From: Sphingomonas dokdonensis
GTDB lineage: Bacteria; Pseudomonadota; Alphaproteobacteria; Sphingomonadales; Sphingomonadaceae
Reading direction: 5' to 3'
Assembly (NCBI RefSeq): GCF_002197685.1
Contig: NZ_NBBI01000007.1
Span: 31,116 to 95,115 of the forward strand
DNA length: 64,000 nucleotides
The notes beneath the pieces are model-generated. The model saw nothing but the letters and a program-made list of their open reading frames with translations, had not been told where the DNA came from and did no database searches. This document shows, in pieces, positions 35,349 to 42,684 of this stretch. A program made the translations under genes and the position numbers. Position 1 is the stretch's first letter; each line of letters starts with the position of its first letter.

Positions 35349-35636
35349 ATGGCAGAGTATCGGGCACCCGACGGACACGTGGTTGAACGTCGCAGCGGCG
35401 CGGGACGCATGATCGCGATCGTGGTCGGCATTCTGGCGCTGATCGCGGTGGTTCTGTTCGCGACCGGCTTCTGGAGCGCGGACGTCAAGGAAGGTTCGCT
35501 GCCGGACGTGGATGTCAGCGCCAAGGGTGGCGAGATGCCTGCCGTCGATCTCGACAGCAAGGCGGTGGTCGTCGGCACCAAGAAGACCGAGGTTGAAGTT
35601 CCCGTGGTTGGCGTGAAGGACAACGGCGAGAAGTAA
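35349..35636 (+). CDS. Small single-pass membrane protein
   Basis: A 95-aa protein with one membrane helix (MIAIVVGILALIAVVLFATGFW, about residues 21-42) and an acidic, valine-rich outer tail (PDVDVSAKGGEMPAVDLDSKAVVVG). The N-terminus is charged and should face the cytoplasm. GAGGGAGA precedes the ATG. It ends in a clear terminator. I do not recognise a family. Confidence 0.78.
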   Translation: MAEYRAPDGHVVERRSGAGRMIAIVVGILALIAVVLFATGFWSADVKEGSLPDVDVSAKGGEMPAVDLDSKAVVVGTKKTEVEVPVVGVKDNGEK

Positions 35637-35666
35637 TCGCGCCGGTTCGTCATGGCAGTTTTGAGA

Positions 35667-35697
35667 AGGGGCGGGGGCCGGTCTCCCGCCCCTTTTT
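35667..35697 (+). terminator. Rho-independent terminator after the small membrane protein gene
   Basis: A 9-bp perfect stem (AGGGGCGGG with CCCGCCCCT) and 9-base loop are followed by TTTT. It lies 31 bases beyond the stop codon. Confidence 0.88.
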
Positions 35698-35725
35698 GCA
35701 TGCCCGTCCGTTTTGCCCGCGCGCC

Positions 35726-36160
35726 TCACTCGCGGAAGCTCTCACCCCAGATGGTGTAGATGAACGTCGCCGACCAGGTGATGAGCATGAAGCCGCCGAG
35801 CGACAGCGCCATCACGAACAGCCGGATCGGGCCATGCGCCTCGATCTGCGTGTATCCCAGCGTCGCAAAGGAAACGCCGGCGAAATACAGGTAATCCGCC
35901 GTCGTCTCGGCCGAAGCCTGCAGCAGCACGCCGTTACCCGCCTGGCCCAGCAGCAGCGCGAGCACCCCCGCCGCGAGCGCGATCTCAAGGAGGTGCAGGA
36001 TTACCAGCCCCCAGAAGGTCGTCAGCAGTCCCAGGTAGCGATGCCGGTCCTGCTGCGGCTTGGCCCGGCGGATCAGCTCCAGCCCCGCAAGATGAATCAC
36101 GCCATATGCGAAGATCAGCCCGATGCCGGCGGCCAGCACCGTGAGTTCGTTACTTGTCAT
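35726..36160 (-). CDS. Two-TM ion channel protein with altered filter
   Basis: A 144-aa membrane protein of the two-helix ion channel type. A pore-loop-like segment YFAGVSFATLGYTQIEAHGPIRLF sits between hydrophobic helices, near residue 100. Potassium channels have T-x-GYGD here; this protein reads TLGYTQ, so the second filter glycine is missing and selectivity may differ or be lost. The final helix contains WSATFIYTIWGE. I chose the ATG at 36160 over an upstream one for a compact N-terminus. Confidence 0.75.
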   Translation of the reverse strand: MTSNELTVLAAGIGLIFAYGVIHLAGLELIRRAKPQQDRHRYLGLLTTFWGLVILHLLEIALAAGVLALLLGQAGNGVLLQASAETTADYLYFAGVSFATLGYTQIEAHGPIRLFVMALSLGGFMLITWSATFIYTIWGESFRE

Positions 36161-36284
36161 GCACAGGGTAATGGATCCCACGCGGCTGCGTTCCGGATGG
36201 GACGGCTTCCCGGCAGACACATGGCACCGACAAGCTGCGACCGCCCCGACGACGCCATGCTCAGGTGTGGTAGACGGCCGCGCC

Positions 36285-36596
36285 TTACTGCGGCGCGCTC
36301 AGTCGCCGGCGATCGCGGATGTTCAGGATATCGTTCGCCTCGCGCCGCACATAGGCCTGCTGCTTGTCGCTCAGACTGCCGCCGTTCTCCGCCATCATCG
36401 CGTCCACTTCGGCACGCAGCGCCTGCGCGCGCTTCAGCTTGTCGCGCCGCATGGTGGGCGTGTCGCGCGGCGGGATCATCGCATTGGCGCGAAAGCCGGG
36501 TTCATAGGTCGAATAATTCGGCCCGTTCATCGATTGCGCGGCGGCTAGTGCCGGCGCCGTGAGGCCAAGGGCTGCGATGGCGAAGGCGATCTTCAT
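36285..36596 (-). CDS. Small secreted protein
   Basis: A 103-aa protein with a signal peptide (MKIAFAIAALGLTAPALAAAQ) and a mature region rich in charged residues (TMRRDKLKRAQALRAEVDAMMAENGG...SDKQQAYVRREANDIL), mostly helical. Periplasmic location is likely. AGGAG lies before the ATG. It follows the PRC-barrel-like lipoprotein gene on the same strand. The function is unknown. Confidence 0.78.
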   Translation of the reverse strand: MKIAFAIAALGLTAPALAAAQSMNGPNYSTYEPGFRANAMIPPRDTPTMRRDKLKRAQALRAEVDAMMAENGGSLSDKQQAYVRREANDILNIRDRRRLSAPQ

Positions 36597-36681
36597 GGCA
36601 GAAACTCCTTTGGTGGATCGAATAGCAGACTGCCGCCGCTTGTGGCACTGGTCACGCCGAAATGGCGACGATCGATCGTCA

Positions 36682-37092
36682 TCAGCGCACCGCCGGCGGC
36701 GCATCGGGCAGGGCGGCGAGCTGCGCAGGCGTCAGCGTCGTGCTCACGTCCATATCGGTGCCACGCTCCACCGCGGCGAGATCGGCGATCGGCACCTGCA
36801 CGATCCGCTCGGGATTGCTGCCCTCCAGCTCGACCAGCAGGTGATCGACCGCGTTGTTCGGCCCGCCGCGTACCACGCCTTCCACCTCGCCAATCTCGCG
36901 GTTCGACAGGTCGAGCAGGTCCGCGTCGAGCAGCTGCGCCTCCGTCATGCCTAGCGCCGCGATCGTCTTGCCCGCCGCGGTGGCGCTCGCTTCCGCCGCC
37001 GCCTCGCGCTGATCCTCCGCGCGTTCCTCGGCATTGTTGCAGCCGACCACCAACGCTGCCGAACCGAGCAATGCTATCAGTGTCTTGGGCAT
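36682..37092 (-). CDS. PRC-barrel-like lipoprotein
   Basis: A 136-aa protein with a lipoprotein signal (MPKTLIALLGSAALVVGC, lipobox VVGC). A charged, alanine-rich stretch follows, then a domain with REIGEVEGVVRGGPNNAVDHLLVEL and IADLAAVERG, which resembles a PRC-barrel. It is anchored in the envelope. I chose the ATG at 37092 because it gives a complete lipoprotein signal. Confidence 0.78.
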   Translation of the reverse strand: MPKTLIALLGSAALVVGCNNAEERAEDQREAAAEASATAAGKTIAALGMTEAQLLDADLLDLSNREIGEVEGVVRGGPNNAVDHLLVELEGSNPERIVQVPIADLAAVERGTDMDVSTTLTPAQLAALPDAPPAVR

Positions 37093-37279
37093 CAAAATGC
37101 ATTCCCTTGCCGTGCGCCGTTGTGGCGCCTCCCCGATCAACGGCACGACCAGACCGCCAGTTCCGCCGCATTTCGCGGGCCGACCTGCCAGCTTGGTCGA
37201 TTGACGCGGGCTGAAAAAGCCGCATGCCAGCGGGGCACGGCGGAATCGCCGGCTACCGAAAAAACGAGGGAGAAGGACC

Positions 37280-38041
37280 ATGACCGACGAAGTGCTGGTG
37301 CGCGATCAGGATGGCATCCTGATCGTCACGATCAACCGCCCCGAGGCGAAGAACGCGATGACCAAGGCCGCGGCCGAGGGGATCGCCGCGGCGATGGACC
37401 GGCTGGACGGCGAGGACGGGCTGCGCGTCGCGATCATCACCGGCGCGGGCGGCACCTTCTGCTCGGGCATGGACTTGAAGGGCTTTCTGCGCGGCGAGAC
37501 ACCTTCGGTTCCCGGTCGCGGCTTCGGCGGTATCACCGAAAGCCCGCCCAAGAAGCCGCTGATCGCTGCGGTCGACGGCTATGCGCTCGCCGGCGGGCTG
37601 GAGCTGATGATCGCCTGCGACATGGTGGTGGCGAGCAAGGGCGCGAAGTTCGGCATTCCCGAGGCGAAGCGCGGCCTCGTCGCAGGTGCCGGCGGCCTGA
37701 TCCGCCTGCCCGAACAGATCCCGCAGCGGATCGCGCTCGAGCTGGCCGTCACCGGCGACTTCATCGATGCCGAGCGCGCCTATCAGCTCGGCCTCATCAA
37801 CCGCATTGCCGATGGCGACGCGCTCGATGGCGCGCTTGCGCTTGCTGCTACGATCAGCGCCAACGGCCCGCTCGCGGTGCAGGTGTCGAAACAGATCATC
37901 AGCGAATACCGCACCTGGCCGATCGATCAGCGCTGGGCAAAGCAGGGTGCGCTGATGGGCCCCGTCTTCACCAGCGCCGACGCGCGCGAAGGCGCCGCCG
38001 CCTTTGCCGAAAAGCGCAAGCCGAACTGGACCGGTAAATAA
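37280..38041 (+). CDS. Crotonase-family enoyl-CoA hydratase
   Basis: A 253-aa crotonase. Both catalytic glutamates of enoyl-CoA hydratase are present and keep the usual 20-residue spacing: Glu108 in AGGLELMIACD and Glu128 in FGIPEAKRG. The oxyanion-hole segments FCSGMDLKGF and VDGYALAGG are normal. It should add water to a 2-enoyl-CoA in fatty acid or aromatic acid breakdown. No other beta-oxidation gene is adjacent. AGAAGGA precedes the ATG. Confidence 0.92.
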   Translation: MTDEVLVRDQDGILIVTINRPEAKNAMTKAAAEGIAAAMDRLDGEDGLRVAIITGAGGTFCSGMDLKGFLRGETPSVPGRGFGGITESPPKKPLIAAVDGYALAGGLELMIACDMVVASKGAKFGIPEAKRGLVAGAGGLIRLPEQIPQRIALELAVTGDFIDAERAYQLGLINRIADGDALDGALALAATISANGPLAVQVSKQIISEYRTWPIDQRWAKQGALMGPVFTSADAREGAAAFAEKRKPNWTGK

Positions 38042-38049
38042 GAAGTGAC

Positions 38050-38082
38050 CCGCCGGCCGGGTAATCGCCACCCGGCCGGCGG
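38050..38082 (+). terminator. Terminator-like hairpin after the crotonase gene
   Basis: A perfect 13-bp stem (CCGCCGGCCGGGT with ACCCGGCCGGCGG) with a 7-base loop lies 9 bases beyond the stop. There is no U-run, so termination efficiency is uncertain. Confidence 0.6.
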
Positions 38083-38142
38083 AATAGCTTGTTAACACAT
38101 CGGTCGTAGTGACGGACGTTCACGCCGGTGAGTTAGCCCGAC

Positions 38143-40536
38143 ATGTTTGTTCGTCCTTTCAGGCAGATAGCGGACAGTTCCGATGCGCTGCTACGGCAGC
38201 AATTCGTCCGGCTGCGCACCCAAGTGCCGCTAATGTACGTGATGATGCTCATCAACGCGTCGGCGCTGGCACTTGCGACGCATCGCGATGTGCCGCGGTT
38301 TTACAGCGTGGCGATGCCTGCCGCCTTGTCCGTCGCGCTGGTCGGGCGTTCGATCTTGTGGCTGACCCGCAGTGCTTATGATCCGCAGCCGGCGCGCATT
38401 CGGCGCTTCCTCAAGGGGGCGGTCGTGGCCTCCGTCGTGCTCAGCACCGCCTTCGGCATCTGGGGCTTTGTGCTGCTCGGCGTCGCCCCGCCGGAGCGCG
38501 AGACCGCGATCGCGCTATTCGTTTTCGTGGGCGCGATCTCCTGCTGCTATTGCCTTCAGGCGCTGCCCGCGGCGGGGCTCGCGGTGCTGGTGTTCGGCGC
38601 GATGCCGATCACCGCGCGGCTGCTATTGTCGGGCGATGCCTATTTCACCGGCATCGCGATCACCTTCATCATGGTGGCGGTGGTGGTGTATCGCGCGATG
38701 AGCTCCGGGCACGAGGCGGTCGCCAGCGCGATGGAGGCGCGTTCGGAGATGACCGGCCTCCTCGCCGCCCTGCGCGACAGCGAGGAACGCTACCGGCTCG
38801 CCGCGCAGGCCACCAGTGACGTGATCTGGGACGTGCCGCTCGATGGCGACCGGATCGGCTGGAACAGCGCAGTCGGCGCCACCCTGGGTTATCCCGAGGC
38901 GGAGGGCGGCACGAGCCGGCAATGGTGGATCGAGCGCATCCACCCCGACGATCTGCCCCGTCTCGGTATTACGCCCCGCAACCTCAAGGATCCCACCTTC
39001 ACCACCTGGTCGGAGGAGTTCCGCGTCCTGTCCGGCTGGGGCGATTATCGCACCATGTACGGGCGTGGCTTCGTGGTACGCGGTGCGGACGGCCGCGCTA
39101 CCCGGCTGGTCGGCTCGTTGCAGGATATCACCGCGCAAAAGCGGTATGAGGACGAACTGCGCCAGGCGGCGCACCATGATTCGCTCACCGGCCTGCCCAA
39201 TCGCCTGCTGTTTACCGAGCGGCTGGATGCCGCGCTTGGCGAGGCGCGGCGCACCGACGGCACCGTCGGGCTGATCGTGTTCGACGTCGATCGCTTCAAG
39301 ACCATCAACGACAGCATGGGCCACGACGCAGGCGACGCGGTGCTGTGCGAAGTCGCCAAGCGGCTGCAGCGCGTCGCACCGGTCGGCGCCACCGCCGCGC
39401 GGCTGGCGGGCGACGAATTCGCCATCATCATCCCCAGCCTGACCGACAGCGGCATGGGCACGGCACAGATCGCCGACCTACTGGCGCAGGTGTCCCGCCC
39501 GATGACGCATGCCGGGCGTCACATCGACGTCAGCCTGAGCGCCGGGTTCGCCGCCGCCTTTCAGGACGGCAACAGCCCGGACGAGATCCACAAGAGCGCC
39601 GACCTTGCGCTCTATGCCGCCAAGCGCGAGGCGCGCGGCGGCCTGCGCGCATTCCGTCGCGACATGCGCGATGCCGCCGAGCGCGAAATGCACATGCTTG
39701 CCGATGCGCGCGCCGGATTGCAGGCCGATTGGATCGTGCCCTTCTACCAGCCCAAGATCTGCCTGCGCACCGGCGCGGTGCTCGGCTTCGAGGCGCTGTT
39801 GCGCTGGCATCACCCGCAGCATGGGCTGCGCACGCCGGGCTCGATCAGCGCCGCGTTCGAGGATCCCGCCACTTCCGTCCAGCTCACCGACCGCATGCTG
39901 GAGCGCACCGTGACCGACATGGCGCGCTGGGCCGACCGCGGCCTCGCCTTCGGTCGCATCGCGGTGAACGGCTCGCCCGAGGATTTTCGCCGCGGCGACA
40001 TGGCCGATCGCATCCTGGAGCGGCTGGCACGCGCCGGCCTGCCGCCCACCATGCTGGAACTGGAAATCACCGAAACGGTGTTCGTCGGCCAGCTGGCCGA
40101 GCAGGTCAGCGTCGCGCTGAAGGCGTTGTCGGACGCGGGAATCACCATCGCGCTCGACGATTTCGGCACCGGCTATGCTTCGCTAACCCACCTCAAGCAG
40201 TTTCCGGTCGATGCGCTGAAGATCGACCGCTCCTTCGTGTCGCGCTTGTCGCTGGTGGACAGCGACGATTCCGCGATTGTCGGCGCGGTAATCGAGCTGG
40301 CGCGCAGCCTCGGCATCGCCACGGTGGCGGAGGGGGTCGAAACCGCTACCCAGGCGGCGCACCTCATCGTCAAGGGCTGCGACAGCGGGCAGGGGTATCT
40401 GTTCAGCCGGCCGATGGCGGCGGAGAAGGTCGCGCATTTCATGCGACACTGGGATCCCGCGTCGGTCGCCCGCATGTGCAACACCGCCGATTGGGGCGGC
40501 GTCGCGCTGCAAAGCTACCGCGACCGCTTCCACTGA
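38143..40536 (+). CDS. Membrane PAS-GGDEF-EAL cyclic di-GMP protein
   Basis: A 797-aa protein. The N-terminal 190 residues form a membrane sensor of about six helices. A PAS domain (about 220-345, ERYRLAAQATSDVIWDVP) is followed by GGDEF and EAL domains. The cyclase motif is AGDEF (422-426), an active variant; no I-site RxxD is seen. The phosphodiesterase site is intact: EAL at 550-552, ELEITE, DDFGTGYASL and EGVET. It can in principle make and break cyclic di-GMP; which dominates cannot be read from sequence. Confidence 0.93.
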   Translation: MFVRPFRQIADSSDALLRQQFVRLRTQVPLMYVMMLINASALALATHRDVPRFYSVAMPAALSVALVGRSILWLTRSAYDPQPARIRRFLKGAVVASVVLSTAFGIWGFVLLGVAPPERETAIALFVFVGAISCCYCLQALPAAGLAVLVFGAMPITARLLLSGDAYFTGIAITFIMVAVVVYRAMSSGHEAVASAMEARSEMTGLLAALRDSEERYRLAAQATSDVIWDVPLDGDRIGWNSAVGATLGYPEAEGGTSRQWWIERIHPDDLPRLGITPRNLKDPTFTTWSEEFRVLSGWGDYRTMYGRGFVVRGADGRATRLVGSLQDITAQKRYEDELRQAAHHDSLTGLPNRLLFTERLDAALGEARRTDGTVGLIVFDVDRFKTINDSMGHDAGDAVLCEVAKRLQRVAPVGATAARLAGDEFAIIIPSLTDSGMGTAQIADLLAQVSRPMTHAGRHIDVSLSAGFAAAFQDGNSPDEIHKSADLALYAAKREARGGLRAFRRDMRDAAEREMHMLADARAGLQADWIVPFYQPKICLRTGAVLGFEALLRWHHPQHGLRTPGSISAAFEDPATSVQLTDRMLERTVTDMARWADRGLAFGRIAVNGSPEDFRRGDMADRILERLARAGLPPTMLELEITETVFVGQLAEQVSVALKALSDAGITIALDDFGTGYASLTHLKQFPVDALKIDRSFVSRLSLVDSDDSAIVGAVIELARSLGIATVAEGVETATQAAHLIVKGCDSGQGYLFSRPMAAEKVAHFMRHWDPASVARMCNTADWGGVALQSYRDRFH

Positions 40537-40562
40537 GCGATCGGGCTTCGCAACATGATCGA

Positions 40563-40748
40563 TCAGATTGCCTGGCGCGATGTTCGAGCGGACTGCCTTA
40601 CCTGCCCCGCGTCATTCGCCCGCTTTTCATAGGCATTCGCCAAGTCGAGGTGGACCATGGCAACGGCATTATCCTCTGACGTTGCGGCGCGCTGACGCTC
40701 CTGCACCGCGCGGTGGCGATAATAGGATTGGTGGTCTTCGTTGGTCAT
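40563..40748 (-). CDS. Small hydrophilic protein
   Basis: A 61-aa protein starting MTNEDHQSYYRHRAVQERQRA. It is charged and helical (ATSEDNAVAMVHLDLANAYEKRA) with no membrane segment. GGAAGG lies 6 bases before the ATG, which decides the start over an upstream ATG at 40832. Short proteins beginning in this way are common in sphingomonads, but no function is known. Confidence 0.72.
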   Translation of the reverse strand: MTNEDHQSYYRHRAVQERQRAATSEDNAVAMVHLDLANAYEKRANDAGQVRQSARTSRQAI

Positions 40749-41130
40749 CACGATCCTTCCACCAAGATAAGTTGCGCGCGAACGCAACCAATTGTCTCTC
40801 ATCCAGATCAAGCCGTTTTTCTTGCGCGCCAATCTCTGCCGGCCCTCGCCGGTCTAGAGGCGGCATGACTTCGGCAGCGGGGTGCGGGTCCGCTGCGCCG
40901 GGGAGCGCATCACGGTTCGAATGCTAGGGCCCCTGTGGACAACCTGTGGAAAAGCCATGCGCAAGGCGTGGGCAAGCTGGGGATAACGGCTAGTGCGGCA
41001 ACCGGCCCGCGCGATTTGGAAACCGCCAAGCCACGGAAACGCCACGCAGCCTTTCGCCGCTTCGCCCGTTCGGCAAGGCAACCATTCCCGCTCCGGCGGG
41101 AGCCCATCGCTGACGCAAGGAGCCGCGCCC
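40749..41130. other. Intergenic region with DnaA-box-like repeats
   Basis: About 380 bases without a supported gene, between the small hydrophilic protein and the aldehyde oxidoreductase operon. Three 9-mers one base away from the DnaA box TGTGGATAA lie on the same strand at 40934, 40945 and 40978. Open frames here are arginine-rich shadows. The right end must contain the promoter of the oxidoreductase operon. Confidence 0.55.
40934..40986 (+). repeat. Three phased DnaA-box-like 9-mers
   Basis: TGTGGACAA (40934), TGTGGAAAA (40945) and TGGGGATAA (40978) each differ at one base from TGTGGATAA. Their starts are 11 and 33 bases apart, so all face the same side of the helix if bound. Function is inferred only from this pattern. 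Confidence 0.5.
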
Positions 41131-41664
41131 ATGAACGAAGCCGTCACGCTGGATCGTGCCGCGGGGCAGCGGGTCGCCGCCGACCCGATCGCCACGCTGC
41201 CGCTTACGCTCACGATCAACGGCGAGCCGCGCCAGCTGGAGGTCGCGCCCTGGACCAGCCTGCTCGACCTGCTGCGCGACAAGCTGGACCTCACCGGCTC
41301 CAAGAAGGGCTGCGATCATGGCCAATGTGGCGCGTGCACCGTGCTGATCGACGGCAAGCGGATGAACAGCTGCCTGAAGCTCGCCGTCACGCTCGACGGC
41401 TGCGAGGTGACGACGATCGAGGGACTGGGTCAGCCGGACAACCTCCACCCGCTGCAAGCCGCGTTCGTGGAGCATGACGCGTTCCAGTGCGGCTATTGCA
41501 CGCCCGGGCAGATCTGTTCGGCGCAGGGGCTGATCAACGAGGGCCATGCCAAGACGCGCGACGAGGTGCGCGAGCAGATGAGCGGCAATCTGTGCCGCTG
41601 CGGCGCTTATCCCAACATCGCCGATGCGGTGCTCGAGGTGCTGGGCACGGAGAAAAAGGCATGA
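41131..41664 (+). CDS. paoA: Aldehyde oxidoreductase 2Fe-2S subunit (PaoA-like)
   Basis: A 177-aa iron-sulfur subunit of a xanthine-oxidase-family molybdoenzyme. The plant-type cluster uses Cys61, 66, 69 and 81 (GCDHGQCGACTV ... NSC). The second cluster uses Cys120, 123, 155 and 157 (CGYCTPGQ ... NLCRCG). E. coli PaoA has a Tat leader; none is present here or in the in-frame sequence upstream, so the enzyme is probably cytoplasmic. The gene is coupled to the next by ATGA. Confidence 0.93.
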   Translation: MNEAVTLDRAAGQRVAADPIATLPLTLTINGEPRQLEVAPWTSLLDLLRDKLDLTGSKKGCDHGQCGACTVLIDGKRMNSCLKLAVTLDGCEVTTIEGLGQPDNLHPLQAAFVEHDAFQCGYCTPGQICSAQGLINEGHAKTRDEVREQMSGNLCRCGAYPNIADAVLEVLGTEKKA

Positions 41665-42674
41665 TCCGCTTCGACTATCAGCGACCCGACGCCACCGCCG
41701 AGGCCGTCGCCGCCGGGCGCGGCGAGCATGCCGCCTATCTCGCCGGCGGCACCAACCTCGTCGACCTGATGAAGGAGAATGTCGCGCGGCCGCTCCAGGT
41801 GGTCGACATCAATCGTCTCCCGCTGAAGGCGATCGAGGCGCGCGAGAACGGCGGGCTGCGGCTCGGTGCGCTCGCCAGCAATGCCGACACGGCGTACCAT
41901 GAGGAAGTGCAGGCGCGTTATCCGCTGCTTGCCTCCGCGATCCTCGCCGGCGCCTCGCCGCAGCTGCGCAATGCGGCAACCAACGGCGGCAACCTCAACC
42001 AGCGCACGCGCTGCTATTACTTCTACGACACCGACACGCCGTGCAACAAGCGCAACCCCGGCGAGGGCTGCGGCGCGATCGGCGGGGTGAACCGGATCCA
42101 CGCAATCCTGGGTGCGAGCGATCAGTGTATCGCGACCCACCCGTCGGACATGTGCGTCGCGCTCGCTGCGCTGGAGGCAGAGGTGCAGGTGTCCGGGCCC
42201 GACGGCGACCGCACCATTCCCTTCGCCGATTATCACCGGCTGCCCGGCGACGAGCCGTGGCGTGACAACACGCTCCGCCCCGGCGAGCTGGTCACCGCGA
42301 TCGACCTGCCGGCCGAGGGCTTCGCCAGCAACTGCACCTATCTGAAGCTGCGCGACCGGCTGTCCTATGCCTTTGCGCTGGTCTCGGTAGCGGTCGCGAT
42401 GAAGCTGGAGGATGGCGAGATCGCCGAGGCGCGCGTGGCGCTCGGCGGCGTCGCGCACAAGCCGTGGCGCGTCCCCGAGGCGGAGCAGTTGCTGCGCGGC
42501 GAACGGCCCGGCGAGGACGCATTCCGCGCGGTTGCCGAGGCGCTGCTGAAGGGCGCGGTCGGCCAGGGCGAGAACGACTTCAAGATCGGCCTTGCCCGCC
42601 GCGCGATCGTGCGCGCGCTGGCGCAGGCCGCGGCCGGCACACCGCAATCGCAAACCGACAAGCGCATCGCCTGA
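41661..42674 (+). CDS. paoB: Aldehyde oxidoreductase FAD subunit (PaoB-like)
   Basis: A 337-aa FAD-binding subunit. The N-terminal half carries the flavin site (AYLAGGTNLVDLM, and AATNGGNLNQRTRC). The insertion TRCYYFYDTDTPCNKRNPG with GEGCGAI has the cysteines that hold a 4Fe-4S cluster in PaoB, a mark that separates this type from xanthine dehydrogenase. The C-terminal domain is CO-dehydrogenase flavoprotein-like. It starts inside the paoA stop codon and ends 10 bases before paoC. Confidence 0.93.
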   Translation: MIRFDYQRPDATAEAVAAGRGEHAAYLAGGTNLVDLMKENVARPLQVVDINRLPLKAIEARENGGLRLGALASNADTAYHEEVQARYPLLASAILAGASPQLRNAATNGGNLNQRTRCYYFYDTDTPCNKRNPGEGCGAIGGVNRIHAILGASDQCIATHPSDMCVALAALEAEVQVSGPDGDRTIPFADYHRLPGDEPWRDNTLRPGELVTAIDLPAEGFASNCTYLKLRDRLSYAFALVSVAVAMKLEDGEIAEARVALGGVAHKPWRVPEAEQLLRGERPGEDAFRAVAEALLKGAVGQGENDFKIGLARRAIVRALAQAAAGTPQSQTDKRIA

Positions 42675-42684
42675 GGAGCAGCCC

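Noticed and set aside
36642..37214. Arginine- and proline-rich frame opposite the PRC-barrel lipoprotein
   Set aside because: Low-complexity shadow without a start signal; the minus frame has a complete lipoprotein signal.
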